Counted from the stretch's first letter, positions 31,173 to 42,824 are shown. The stretch is DNA of 64,000 nt from Bagarius yarrelli (GCA_005784505.1 VCAZ01000014.1:1454741-1518740); one strand, 5' to 3'. The notes: generated by a model not told the origin, from the sequence alone. Numbers and translations are program-made.

Positions 31173-31500
31173 GGGAAGGAAGAAAGACAAAAAAGAAGGA
31201 AAAGAGTTAGGTAACATGGTAATCACAGTGTATGGAGTGATTGTGTAGTTAATGTAGAGTGCAAGCATGGACTCCGGCAAGACCAACTAGGAACAGCGTA
31301 ACTACAAGAAGAACCAGAGGGAAACGCAGACATGAGGGCTTCCTGATATGTTAAGCAACCAGCCGCTCTCATCATCAACACCCTGATCAATAAGAGAGGG
31401 GAAGACACAGCGTCCAAACATACCAGATAACAATAATACTCAACATCCAGGAGTCCTCCCGATCAGCTGCTTTATCTAAGTTTTTAGCCTAGACTTAAGT
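30738..31500 (-). mobile_element. L2-like LINE 3' end, 5'-truncated
   Basis: Reverse complement of 53137-53960 over its whole length: GCGCTTTATACAATGGTGA, CCTGATGAGTAAGCC, CCCATCCTCATTTGGGTGAA, a GA run corresponding to the CT run there, GACTCCGGCAAGACC, GCAACCAGCCGCTC. It reaches the last codons of the reverse-transcriptase frame (TTTTTAGCCTAGACTTAA) and stops. It is the inverted partner of the 53-kb copy. Confidence 0.85.
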
Positions 31501-31639
31501 TGTGTAAATGATTTTGATATTAACTAAAGGAAGGCAGCCATTGTTCCTTAAGTTCTTTGTCCTTCTTTTTTTCCCATCTATCCTTGCCCTTCCCACTGCT
31601 GATTACCTGGACCCGCCGTGTTCAATCAGAATCAGTCGA

Positions 31640-31775
31640 TCAGAAGCTGGAAGATACCACTTCACCACAGAAGCTGAAAGATACCACCTCACCACAGAAG
31701 TTGGAAGATACCACCTCACCACAAAAGCTGGAAGATACCACCTCACCACAAAAGCTGAAAAATACCACATTCCCC
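31640..31775 (+). repeat. 30-bp minisatellite, about 5 copies
   Basis: Units of AGAAGCTGGAAGATACCACC followed by TCACCACA repeat in a strict 30-base register with a few substitutions. The unit is a multiple of three, so open frames run through both strands (RYHLTTKAG... on plus). No initiating context or homology suggests a protein. Confidence 0.9.
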
Positions 31776-32544
31776 CTCCATCTGTTAAACTATAACTTAC
31801 AACGGTCAAGTCAGTTTATTCGAGTCAGATTTGTTTAGTCTTGTTAGTTTATGTGGTGATAGATACTAATTTTAGTTTAATGACCCCATCTGTGTACCTT
31901 ATCCCCGCTTCCTGCACTCGCTGACAGGCTGGAAGTGAGAGTGTGTGTTATAAATATTACTCACTCCCGCCCTTTCTTGCATCTCACTGCGTCTTTCCTC
32001 CACATCTCAACGGACACTGAGTCACAGACTGGAGGAAACTCAAAATTCTGCTCTCCTGACAAGACGGGACAGAAGATCCAGCGCCGTGCCAAGAAACCGG
32101 GTAAAATGTGCCGATCAGGCGGAGCGTGTGCCGACAACATGCTGGTGTATTCTTTTTAGTTTGTTTTTTTATTACAAAGCCCTTGAATAGAGACCAGAAG
32201 GTGTAGATATTTCCATTACACTATTATCACTGCCGGTGGCTATCACGGCTGAGAGTCTGGGAAGCCCCTTCAATTGCACAAACAATTCAGTTAAAAAAAA
32301 AAAAGAACCCAAAGAATTCGTTTATAGTTGTTTTAGAAGATAATAATTAGATGGTGTATGTTTTATATGCTGTTTGTTTAACATTTCTTTCACAACGTTG
32401 TTGGTCTGTTTGGTCTCAGAATTCCAGTCCTTGTTACGACGAATTTGGAAGCCATTTTTACTTTATCCGACATTGTTCTAATAATACTCTTTTTTCTTTA
32501 AAAGTCTTGGCTTTTACGTAAGGAATCTTTAGGGTTAACGATGA

Positions 32545-32790
32545 CTATATGGCCAAAAGTTTGTGCACACCATCATAAGCGTGTTTTAAGTCAGGTTGCC
32601 ACATAGTCTGAAGCACACAATTTCTCTACAAATAACATGCTGTGTTCTGGTTGGAACTTGGAGTTGGAAGAACTTAAGAGCCCTGACTCCCCTCACTGAA
32701 CACCTTTTGGGATGAACTGGAACACCGACTGCACCCCAGAGCTCCTCACCTTAACATTAGTGTCTGATCTCACTTATACTATTGTATCAC
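32545..32790 (+). mobile_element. Tc1/mariner-derived fragment
   Basis: Begins TATGGCCAAAAGTTTGTGC, the terminal phrase of a common fish Tc1-like non-autonomous family. It continues with GGAAGAACTTAAGAGCCCTG and ACCTTTTGGGATGAACTGGA, decayed remains of the transposase end (the S-P-D-L-N-P-I-E-H-L-W-D-E-L region). The centre is deleted. Confidence 0.65.
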
Positions 32791-33429
32791 TAATACTATT
32801 GCCTCCATATCTGTCTGACCTACTGTAACTCCTGCCCGGTCACTTAGATCATCCGAGCTTGGTCGTTTGACTGTTCCTAGTTATCCGATGTCCACTTTAG
32901 GTGGTGGGTCATTTGGTGGTAATGCTCCTAAATTATTTTTAATACACCTTTAAGGTATATTCGCAATAGCAAGGTGCCGTATAAATATAACTTCTTCTTC
33001 TTCTGTTGTAGCTGAATGAACAAATGCACATGACCATGACCCAATCAGTGGAGAAGCTGTCCAGATGTGTAAAGGTTATTATAGGAGGAAGAGTTACATC
33101 TGGTGTAGGATGTTTAGAAAACCACATACGGATGTGATGCATTATTTATGCATACATTATATTTATAAGTAGTGATTATAATAATCACCGTAGCATTTAT
33201 TGTGAAAATAAGAGAAGATTTGAATATATTACCTCTATAGATTCCGTGTCATATTGTACCCTGGGCGTTTCTTTTGTACACCTGTCGTACTTCTCCCATG
33301 AGCGTGTTATTAGAGCTAAACGCTTAAATCACATGGACTGCTAATCTTCATGCATTCATCCTATACTTTAGCACCCACATAAATATCTCTCGCGGTCTGT
33401 TAATCCCTTTATTCTATTCTTCTTTATTG

Positions 33430-33625
33430 CTTAGTGATTTTAACAATAGACATTGTCCTGAAGCACCTTTAATGAAATACAGAACTTTAGAAACAAAAAT
33501 AAAGCAAAGTTTATCTACAACAGTAAATAGGAAAATTTGCTGAGATGATATAAGGAAGAAACCCTGAGAGGCAGAACGGAACCCATCCTCATCTGGGTGC
33601 CAGCGAAGTATGTGATAAATCATTT
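33430..33625 (-). mobile_element. L2-like LINE 3' end fragment
   Basis: AAGAAACCCTGAGAGGCAG, then GGAACCCATCCTCATCTGGG and a preceding decayed TGTCCTGAAGCACCTTTA match the reversed 3' end of the L2-like family (compare 30900-30965). Confidence 0.65.
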
Positions 33626-33657
33626 CCTGTCTATAAATATTTATACTCTATTTATGA

Positions 33658-33870
33658 AGTGGGAGCTCAATGCTGGACAGCTAATCAGAAGTTTGTAGTT
33701 TCAATTCCCAGCACCACTAAGTGTCTGGGCCCCTGACCATGGCCCTGAACTTTTATTCACTCCGTTGGTTGAAAAAATGATTGTGGGTATCACCATGTTA
33801 CCACTGCTGGGCCCCTGATCAAGGCCCTTAACGCTCAGTTGTGTAAATGAAATAAGTTTAAATCACAGTG
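33658..33870 (+). repeat. SINE family A copy with repeated body
   Basis: GTTTCAATTCCCAGCACCAC, TGGGCCCCTGACCATGGCCC, then a second body CCACTGCTGGGCCCCTGATC and AAGGCCCTTAACGCTCAGTT. The body occurs twice, either an internal duplication or two fused copies. Confidence 0.75.
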
Positions 33871-34085
33871 AAATCTGTTTCTTCGCATTACCTTCCATCT
33901 TGGGAGGTTGGGGTCAGAGTGCGGGGTCAGCTATGATGCAGTGCCCCTGGAGCAAAAAAGGTTTAAGGCTCTTGCTCGAGGACCCAACATTGGCAGACTG
34001 GTGGCAGTGGGGCTTAAACCTAGATCTTCCTGGTCTTCCAATCAACAATTTAGCGCCTTAACCATTTGAGCCACCACTGCCCCTC
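33870..34085 (-). repeat. SINE family C copy
   Basis: Reversed: TTCTTCGCATTACCTTCC, GGGAGGTTGGGGTCAGAG, TCAGCTATGATGCAGTGCCC, CTTGCTCGAGGACCCAAC, CTTCCTGGTCTTCCAATCAA, CTTAACCATTTGAGCCACC. It abuts a plus-strand family A copy tail to tail. A TA-rich stretch (34088-34150) follows. Confidence 0.85.
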
Positions 34086-34989
34086 TTATATATATCATAT
34101 ATATATATATATATCAGATATATTATATATTTTATATATATAATATATTATGTTTTAATGGTATCTGGTACAATAAAACGGATAAAACGGATGCACTAGC
34201 TTCTGTTTCGGAGTTCCCATGGGAGAAAAGCTTTAAATTACATCGTGGTGTGACCTTTAGACTGTTCACTAAGTGTTCAGAAGCCTTTACAGAACTAGTG
34301 AAAAAAAGTGCTTTTAGGCAATAGCAATTACACAGGTATTTTCCTAGACTTCCCAGACCGTGTGAACGTCATTGATTCTTTGACTCCAAACGTTCATCAT
34401 GAGAATTATTTCCGCTACAAAAACCTACAACGGAACCTCATCATACAGACTGAATTCGTTCTGGAGGCAAGTTCTTAAGGCTAAAATTCACTTTGTGATA
34501 CAAAATTTGCACATAAGAATCAGTGTTATGTGTTCTAGACACCCAAACATTTTGTCCAGTATGACCAATAGGATAATTTTTATCCATATAAAATCCATTG
34601 AAACATTTAGAAAAGACATGGAAATAAATTAATTTTAAAATACCACAGCTTTTGAGTCATCTTTGTCGGAACGAATGAACAGAACCCCTCTGAACACGAG
34701 CATGTAAAGGGTTTTTATTTAATTTCAAATTACAGAGCAAGCACCCGGAGAGGCAGAAGCTGCAGACGTGTATTTAACCAACCTGCACATTACATTATAA
34801 TTGCAGAACAAGCAAAGGAAGACTGATGTTGTAATTCTCACTTAAGGTACTTGACTTTCCGCTAACAAAAACCAATTTGGCTTTTGCTACCGTAGTGGAA
34901 AGCACCGCTCGCAAGCCTCAAGATACGACACGACTGTCAAAAACAAACTGTTACTGACGTACGAAAAACAAATCTATTATCAAATACAT

Positions 34990-36477
34990 AGCATAGTATA
35001 AAACACGTGACTGGGGTGGATAAACTTTTTATTTAACTGCATTTATTTCCACAGTGATGTTAGTCATTTCTATAATAACTAGTTGTTTTTATAGTAAATT
35101 TGACCATTTCTATTGTAATTGTCATTTCTATAGTACCTGAAGATGTTTCTATAGAAAATCTAATCATTTCCCTAGTAAGTATAGATGTTTACAGTAAATC
35201 CAGTTATTTTACAGTAACTACAGTTGTTTATATAATAATACAATTTATTTCTGTAATTATCGTTAAAACAATCAAAACAAACCTACTGGTGTGCAACCAG
35301 ACAACTCTATTAAAAGATCTACAGAGTGTGAATAAATTATGTGACTTTAAAAAAGTGTTAAAAAAAACCTTTTATTGTAAATATTGTAAGTCTTTTTTTT
35401 AAAATAACCCTTGTCATTTCTATAGTAAATAGTAATTTTAAATAGTAAAATGTTGTTATTTTATAATAGTAAATAATAATTTGTCATTTCTACAGTAAAT
35501 ATAGTAATTTCTATAGCAAATGTAATTTTTATAGTACGTCTAAAAGATTCAATAGTAATAGTAGTCATGTTCATAGTAGAAACTGTAGTAATTTCTTGTT
35601 TGTTTATATAGTAACCTGAGTTTCTTTTAAATTTTTTCATGGTAACCCTAGTCACTACTGTAGTGAGTATAAACATTCCTATGGTAACCGTTGTTGTTTC
35701 TAAGGTAAATAATTTTTTTTAAATAATTGTAGTTGTGTATTAATTCATACTCTTTAATATAGTAATCAATTGTTTTCAATAGTAAAACAATTTTAGAATT
35801 GAAGATTCATAATAAATCCGATTGTTTCTCCAGTAGGACTTTTTACAACAACTATATCCATTTTTAATAACTACGGATGTTTCTTTAGTAACGTTAGTCG
35901 TTTCTAAAGCACATCAATTGTTTGTAAATCAATTGTAGTTGTTTAAACTCGAGTTACGTCTATAGTAACCGTAGTCATGAGTATAGTAATTATAGACATT
36001 TTTTATGATAACTTTTGTTGTTTCTAAAGTCAATATTTTTTTTCTAAATAATTGTAATTGTGTATATAGTAACTCATATAGTGACCACCATTAATATAGA
36101 AAATATGGACTTTTAAAGTTTTAGTAAAATAAATAATTTTTTTGCTATATTAATTCTAGTCATTACTATAGTAACTATATTCATATATTCAATATCAAAA
36201 ATTTTGAATTAAATAAAATATTCATAATAAATTTAATAGTTTTTCTAGTAGGATTTTCTACAGTAAGTTTAGCCATTTTTAGTGACTATAAATAAAGTTT
36301 CTATATTAACTGTGGTTGTTTCTAAATTAAACCAGTTGTTTGTAAAGCATTGTTTGTATATAACTGTACAATATGTTAACTCAAGTTACTTCTGTAGTAC
36401 CCGTAGTCATAACTATATTAAGTACAGTCATTTTAACAGTAAACCATAGTAGTTTTCTCAGTAAGTCTAGTCTTTTC

Positions 36478-36508
<31 letters not shown>

Positions 36509-36720
36509 GTTGTTTCTACAGTAAATATAGTAACAATAGTAAAAATATTTGTATAGTAACTAGTTTTTTTATAGTAACTGGAGCTAAACATTTTGGATTT
36601 AAAATTTAGTTGTTTTTATAGTAACTATAGTTGATTATCTAGCAAGTTAAAATGTTTTCATAGTATCTCTATTTCTACTGGTAAATTCAGTTATCAAAAA
36701 TCTTTAACGATGCAGTAGTT
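34990..36720. repeat. decayed tandem array of a 20-30-base TTTCTATAGTAA unit
   Basis: Variants of GTTGTTTCTATAGTAACTA, and of GTCATTTCTATAGTAAAT, recur every 20-30 bases for about 1.7 kb, with strong divergence and small insertions, including an ATA microsatellite at 36479-36508. Val/Ile/Ser-rich open frames here (for example from 35100) follow from the repeat. It looks like an old satellite-like block. Confidence 0.8.
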
Positions 36721-38210
36721 GTACTAACACTACTTCTCTAATTTAGTCTGTTGTTGATCGTTTTCCTTCAACAGCGCAACCAAATTCATAATAGCCTCAG
36801 CAATAAAATTCAACTGTTTATAAAATAGAAATGTTATATTATCATATTTAACAAAATTACAATTTTACGGATTATTACTGTAATTATGTTTTACATTCAA
36901 AACCTTCTCATCTTACATAAGACGTTCTTATCTCTCTGTTTAACTGTTTGAAAGCTTTTATGCCAGAGGTGGCTAAGGATGCTGAACTCATTACAAGCCT
37001 CCTAATGGTCAGCACTAAAAGATAAGCAGGAAGGAAGCAATGGAGGTGTTATAACCCTCACACACCCACAGGACTGATAGCATCTGAGTGTCAGTGGGTT
37101 CTCCTGAGCTCCAGGCTTTGGCTCCAGGCCTGACTGTAGTCCTGCACCTTGTAAAAAAACACCTAAAGAGCTACAACTAGAAGCAACACTATACAGCAAT
37201 GCGTGTCCTGACCAATGTCCTAATGCCTTTCTTAGTCCTTACACATCCTCAGGGTGGTGAATTGTGGGTTATTTTGCTATACACGCCGGTGAAGAAAAAA
37301 CAACAAAAAAAGTCATAAATTTAAGTTAAAGGCAGCAATTTTCAGTGTGATATATATCAGTTCTCTGACTGTGAGGACTGGTGTTTTATGTGAAAAGTCA
37401 AGGTCCTTGGTGGGTTGTGCAGAATTCCTTTTTTTTTCTGTTTTTGTAGGTGTGGCCTGCTAAGCGTCTTAAAAATACCAAAAAGAACTGCAGAAGTCGA
37501 AACACGGAAAATAATTCTTTAATAAAAAAAACCCCTCACAAGTCACACGTTACACTAACGTTAGAATCTTTACTACTTTCTTTAGCACTTAATTTTTTGT
37601 TATATACTTATATATTTAATAAGATATAATTATATAAACAAAAAAGCTTTTTAAAAGTTTAATAATTCTTATTTTTCCTTAATTAGCGATCCTTGCTAAA
37701 AAGTATGCTTAATGTTCATTTAATAAAGTAAACTTAATTACAGTTTAAGTATAAATGAGAGGTCAACTAGTGGTGGACTAAATCGGCCACTTTTCGGTTT
37801 ACAGTAGGAAACTTTGAAGTCGACTACATTTGTAGTGTGACTAGATTGAGAATTATTCTGTAAATCCACTCAAAAAGACTTAAAAAGTTCTATTTTTCCA
37901 GAACACTTTATCATGATAGTCAATTTTGAAGTAAACTGATATTAAACAAATACTGTTAGTTTACTAGATATGTTCTACTAGTTTACTTTTTAATTGCTTA
38001 AAGTATTCTTTAGGTTTAAAACTCAGGTGGACGGGATTTTGCCAACTAGGATGTGATCCTGAATTAAACATCCTTTGTTAATCCCGGATCAACATTTTAA
38101 TTAACTAATCATAACCATCTGATATCATCAGTATGTGCCAACCAAACCCGCCTCAATCCATTTTTGAATCTTTACCTCCCTTGTAATTTCATAAATTATT
38201 TATTATCAAA
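36720..38210. other. AT-rich intergenic sequence, nothing recognised
   Basis: No gene, SINE or LINE similarity seen. The 36960-37260 part is GC-richer and unique-looking but without a supported frame. Confidence 0.4.
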
Positions 38211-38213
38211 TAA

Positions 38214-38815
38214 AACTATGATGTGTGGTTTAGAGACAGTGGTGAGACAGTTATGATGTATGGTTTAGAGACAGTGGTGAGACAGCTATGATGTATGGTT
38301 TAGAGACAGTGGGGAGACCAGCTATGATGTATGGTTTAGAGACAGTGGGGAGACCAGCTATGATGTATGGTTTAGAGACAGTGGTGAGACCAGCTATGAT
38401 GTATGGTTTAGAGACAGTGGTGAGACAGTGGGAACAGCTATGATGTATGGTTTAGAGACAGTGGGGGAGACCAGCTATTATGGACAGTATGACAGCTATA
38501 TATGATTTAGAGACAGTGGTGAGACCAGCTATGATGTATGGTTTAGAGACAGTGGTGAGACCAGCTATGATGTATGGTTTAGAGACAGTGGTGAGACCAG
38601 CTATGATGTATGGTTTAGAGACAGTGGTGAGACCAGCTATTATTATGTATGGTTTAGAGACAGTGATGAGACAAGCTATGATGTATGGTTTAGAGACAGT
38701 GATGAGACAAGCTATGATGTATGGTTTAGAGACAGTGGTAAGTCTAGCTATGATGTTTGTTTTAGAGACAGTGGTGAGACCAGCTATGATGTAGGGTTTA
38801 GATACAGTGGTGCTG
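38214..38815 (+). repeat. 36-bp minisatellite born from a LINE reading frame, about 17 copies
   Basis: The unit ATGATGTATGGTTTAGAGAC plus AGTGGTGAGACCAGCT encodes MMYGLETVVRPA, a motif of the reverse-transcriptase tail of the retrotransposon whose next codons follow directly at 38810 (VLKKRQAAELEVAELK). Copies in the right half (about 38510-38800) are almost all 36 bases and keep frame. The left half contains 35-base units (GAGACAGCT) and two disrupted units near 38430 and 38480. The element 5' of the array is not recognisable. Confidence 0.92.
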
Positions 38816-39160
38816 AAGAAGAGACAGGCGGCAGAGCTGGAAGTAGCAGAGCTAAAGAGATGCTGAGGTTTTCTTTGGGAGTGACGAGGTTGGACAGGAT
38901 TAGGAACGAGTTCATCAGGAGGACGGCTCAGGTTAGATGTTTTGGGGAGAAAGTCATGTACAGAGGAGGGATAGTGAATATATTGGTAGGAGGATGTTAG
39001 AAATGAAGCTACCAGGCAGAAGGTAAAGAGAAAGACCAAAGAGGAGGTATATGGATGCGATAAACGAGGACATGAAGTTAGTGGGTGTGAGTGAAGAGGA
39101 TGTAGAGAATAGGGTTAGGTGGAGACAGATGATTCGATGATTTGTCAGATGATTTGAATG
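38810..39160 (+). mobile_element. non-LTR retrotransposon 3' fragment (RTE-like)
   Basis: Continues the frame of the adjacent array with AAELEVAELKMLRFSLGVTR and LDRIRNEFIRRTAQVRCFGE, then frameshifts. The nucleotide sequence carries on with the family's GGTAGGAGGATGTTAGAAAT, ACCAAAGAGGAGGTATATGG and AACGAGGACATGAAGTTAGT. The 10265-10615 fragment is the same region inverted. Not functional. Confidence 0.8.
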
Positions 39161-39444
39161 TAAAGATTTATTATCAAATAAAAAAGCATGAAATATATAA
39201 ATGACATCTGTAATGCATTACATGCTGTACTAAACAATTGTATACAACATGTATGTGCAGTTTAGTAAACATATCTCCCGCCTACATGACCAAAAAAAGA
39301 TGTGTGTGTGCAGTAAAATAAAATAAAAAGAAATTTATTGTTATAAAAATCTGGCCTGTTATTGAATCTGTGATTTATTTCAATAATCGTAAACCCTGTT
39401 TTATAGTAAAAATGTATAGTAGGAATCATTATAATCAACACAGT

Positions 39445-39645
39445 CTAGCGGGAGGGGATCGCAGTGTTTAGGGTGTTGGACTACGAACTGGAAGACTGGG
39501 GTTTGATTCCCACCACAACCAAGTTATCACGGTTGGGCCCCTGAACAAGGCCCTTAACCCCCCAATTGCTCAGTTGTATAAAAGATATAAATGTAAGTCA
39601 CTCTAGATGAGGACGTCCGCCGAGAGCCATGAATGTAAATGTTAT
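39445..39645 (+). repeat. SINE family A copy
   Basis: GATCGCAGTGTTTAGGGTGT, GGGTTTGATTCCCACCAC, GTTGGGCCCCTGAACAAGGC, CCCCAATTGCTCAGTTGTAT, CTCTAGATGAGGACGTCCG. Confidence 0.85.
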
Positions 39646-39649
39646 GTAA

Positions 39650-41400
39650 ATTAAAATAGTAAGAATAGCGCAGATAGACTTGAACCCATTTGTGGATTTG
39701 TCAGTATAACTACGAGTATTATTTAATATCATTTTATTCAGTATGTCTTCCGTTAGTCTGTAAAAAGTAAAAGCAAATTTATTATATTTTAAGTAATTTT
39801 TTTTTTCTTTTTGCTAAAAAGATTTTTTCCTCATGTTTTTAACAGTAAAGTCTGGTGCTAGCATTGACCCTCTTTATGCTAGGTTTGTATGTAAGATGTT
39901 AAAACACTCGTTTAGCTATTTTTACAAAAAGATCTCACAGTCTGCTCTCTTAAATGAATTGCTTTCATTGATTCGGAAACACATCTGGAGCACAACGTAG
40001 CCGTTTATACGCTAGGCTTGTCGCTAAACGTTAATCCGTCAGATTGTGGATCTACATATCCCTATTTTCATTTCTTTCTTTACGAGAACGTAAAGAGCTC
40101 GGAGAGAACATAAACACCAGATGTTGTGTTTGTTACAGCGTTGGTGTACGTGGTTCCCTCCCACTGTTCCGTTTTATTTTTACAATCATTCAGCTCTAAA
40201 AAGAACTCCGAGCTGACAAATAATAATTAATAAAATTGAGCCATAAATGATAAATGAAAGGAACACAAAGCATTAAAAGCACAACGGAATCCAAAACATC
40301 CTGTTATTAGAGCTTCACAATATTAACATCCACTAATTTGGGCAAACGGCTCTGCCCATCGCAGGAACGGTCCGCTGGCGTAGACGTGGAGGGAGGGATA
40401 GGTAGAAAGAGGGAGGGAGAAGGTGAAGACAGATAGACAGGGAACCATAAAAACTTCAGGTTCTTATCTTTGATCCGCTGCAGCTATTGTCTGTTCACGT
40501 CAGTGTGATTTACGATAACGTGCACACCCACAAGGCTTTGTGTTCTCCTGCAGCCCCGATAAACCTGTAACAGCCTTTTGATTTAAAATGACAAATCGGT
40601 ACTAATAAAAAGGAGGAATATGGCTGAAAATTTAACATGGAAATTAAAATAAGATGAAAATTTGGTGTTTTTTTTGGTACAGAAATCAATTTCTATTACA
40701 ATAAGATCATTTATTCTCTTACTGAGTGTTTTGATATGTAAATCTCTTTCGAACGCCGTGCCATACAGAAAATACACAATACGTGAATATTACTACATCA
40801 AATTCTAATTTATACACAGTACAACATATAGTGAAATGTTCTTTACGACTCTCCGAATTTATTAAAATAAAATAAAACATAAAAAAAATAAAATAAAATT
40901 CAAAATATCAAAATATACAAAAACTAAATATACTATAATAAACATAAACAGTGTGTACTGTATATAACTGTGAGTATCTATAAAGTGATTACATACTAAT
41001 ATTAATAAATTAGTGTTAACATTTTTTAAAAAATGTGCAAAAAAAATAATAAATATAAAAAAAAAAAATTAAAATCTGTGAAATGCACATGAAATTTGAC
41101 AAAATGCGAATGTTTAAAAATAAATATTTAAAAATACAGGGAGAATTTAAGAAAATCTAATTTTATATAAGTGTTAAAAATAAATTATGAAACAATTTTA
41201 AAGAAAAACAATTGTAGATGTGTGTAAATAAAAAAAAAAAACCCAAAAACAACTGGTTCCACTTTTGTTTTCAAAATCTCAACAATCATTAGAGACCTGT
41301 TCTTCAACAATCTGTGATTTTTCTTAAAGCCGTGAAGCAGACGTCTGCTAGTGTAATTCTTGTCGAGTTTCCTCTGCAGACTGAGCGCGGGAGGCGTGTC
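39650..41400. other. upstream of bhlha9; no gene recognised
   Basis: AT-rich, free of recognisable SINEs over 1.7 kb. The 40320-40560 stretch is GC-richer and may hold regulatory elements, but I cannot assign sites. A-rich patches lie around 40860-41120. Confidence 0.4.
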
Positions 41401-41441
41401 AGCGACTGTTGAATGATACCTGAGTTTTCCCTTGAGGCTGT

Positions 41442-41447
41442 TATAAA
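41442..41447 (+). promoter_or_regulatory. bhlha9: TATA box of bhlha9
   Basis: TATAAA within GGCTGTTATAAAGCC, about 170 bases upstream of the ATG. A reverse CCAAT (GATTGG) follows at 41472 and a second AT-rich element, CTTTTAATAG, at 41502-41511. The real start could be set by either AT-rich element. Confidence 0.5.
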
Positions 41448-41618
41448 GCCAGCACACCTTTGCTAGAAGCTGATTGGCCCCAGTGACGCCTCCTCCGAGT
41501 GCTTTTAATAGCACCTTTCGCCTCGGATGAGTCAAAGGTAACCTGATACTTTCTCCGTGAAGCTTAGTGATATGAAGTGTGCCTGAGAACTCTGAGAAGT
41601 CAGAACATCTGATTAGCC

Positions 41619-42302
41619 ATGAGTTTGTCCAGCGTTAGCACGGAGTCAGAGTTTTCCGAGGAGGAGGATCAGGAGGGCTGTGCATCAGGTTTGGAGGTTC
41701 CAGACTGCCCTGGTGACGAATCTTTGAATAAACTCTCAGCCGGTTCCAAAAGCGATCTTATTGCTAAAAAGAGAAAGCGGCCGTTTCGTTCAAAAGCCCG
41801 TAGGGTGGCCGCGAACGTCCGGGAACGCAAGCGCATCCTGGATTACAACCAAGCCTTCAATGCATTACGCGTAGTGCTAAATCACGACCTCAGCGGAAAG
41901 CGTCTATCCAAGATCGCCACTCTGCGCCGGGCTATCCATCGCATTTCAGCTCTTTCCTCGATCTTACACTTAAACTCACGAGAGAAAGAATCTGTACCAC
42001 CGCTATGCGTCCATCCTGAGTGCCGAGAGGAACCTTCGGAAAACGGGACAGACTCCCAGCACCTCCCAGATCTCCACAAAATTCCTGGAGCTTTCAGATC
42101 ACCTTCTTCTCCACCATCTTACAGCAACTTCTCGTCTGCTTTCACTTACTCTGCAGAAGCTCTAAGTTATCCCTGCTTCAACCCGAACCCTGAATTTCAA
42201 ATGGGCTTCAAGCACGTGGATGTCTTTGCGGATGCTCCAGCCACACCTTTCTCCTGGCAGTGGCAGTGCTCGGGATTCCAGCAGTCTCTGACTATGCACT
42301 GA
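41619..42302 (+). CDS. bhlha9: bHLHa9, class A basic helix-loop-helix transcription factor
   Basis: A single-exon gene of 227 codons. BHLHA9 is a nuclear bHLH factor of the apical ectodermal ridge needed for limb and fin development; in humans its duplication and missense changes cause limb malformations. Visible: an acidic N-terminus (SEFSEEEDQEG); a Lys/Arg-rich stretch KKRKRPFRSKARR (50-62) likely acting as nuclear signal; basic region RRVAANVRERKRI (61-73) with the E-box-contacting Glu at 69; helix 1 LDYNQAFNALRVVL; loop NHDLSGKR; helix 2 LSKIATLRRAIHRISALSSI (96-115). The C-terminal half is Ser/Pro-rich with no known domain. The bHLH block matches mammalian BHLHA9 (ANVRERKRILDYN, KRLSKIATLRRAIHRI) far better than neighbouring families such as bHLHe22/23 or ATOH. 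The start is the first ATG after a TATA box, in context GCCATGAG. No intron is needed, as in mammals. Confidence 0.96.
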   Translation: MSLSSVSTESEFSEEEDQEGCASGLEVPDCPGDESLNKLSAGSKSDLIAKKRKRPFRSKARRVAANVRERKRILDYNQAFNALRVVLNHDLSGKRLSKIATLRRAIHRISALSSILHLNSREKESVPPLCVHPECREEPSENGTDSQHLPDLHKIPGAFRSPSSPPSYSNFSSAFTYSAEALSYPCFNPNPEFQMGFKHVDVFADAPATPFSWQWQCSGFQQSLTMH

Positions 42303-42566
42303 TCATCTGAGACGCACTACACACACTGATTGTGCACTTATTACACAAACTCCTCTTTACAAGCTTGTGGACTATGGAGGACTATGGTGGTTCGGCACCC
42401 ACTTTTAACGTGCAGGTAAATATGTTGTACTGCAAGCTGTATTCCTGACATACCGGTGATTCAGCGTCTAGTCAATGTACAGTACAGTCGATCCTATTCT
42501 GCTTACAGAAACAGTGCACACTTTTCATGTTGGAACTAAAATAACTGTAAAGTAACGTAAAAAAAA

Positions 42567-42572
42567 AATAAA
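42567..42572 (+). terminator. bhlha9: bhlha9 poly(A) signal candidate
   Basis: AATAAA 265 bases after the stop codon, followed by a T-run at 42579-42585. A second AATAAA lies at about 42650. Confidence 0.5.
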
Positions 42573-42824
42573 ATCAAATTTTTTTATCCTAATTTGGACA
42601 TGAGTTTATTTTAAAATGTTTCCTTTTATATAAATAGTCAACGAGAACAGAATAAATCCACAATAAGGACATTTCTTGGACGTTTCGCAAGATGTAAATG
42701 TCTATATGGATAAAAATGGACAGTGGAATATTAACAGCAGCTCCATTTCGTAATATTGGTCATTTTGTAATATTTCGTTATTATAAGAGTTCTCTACGGA
42801 TTCTAAAACTATAGACTATATAAT

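Noticed and set aside
38452..39039. 195-codon minus-strand frame with repeated VSKPYIIAGLTT
   Set aside because: Antisense reading of the 36-bp array; the sense frame matches a retrotransposon motif and explains the array.
41882..42079. Minus-strand frame inside bhlha9
   Set aside because: Antisense shadow of the bHLH-coding sequence.
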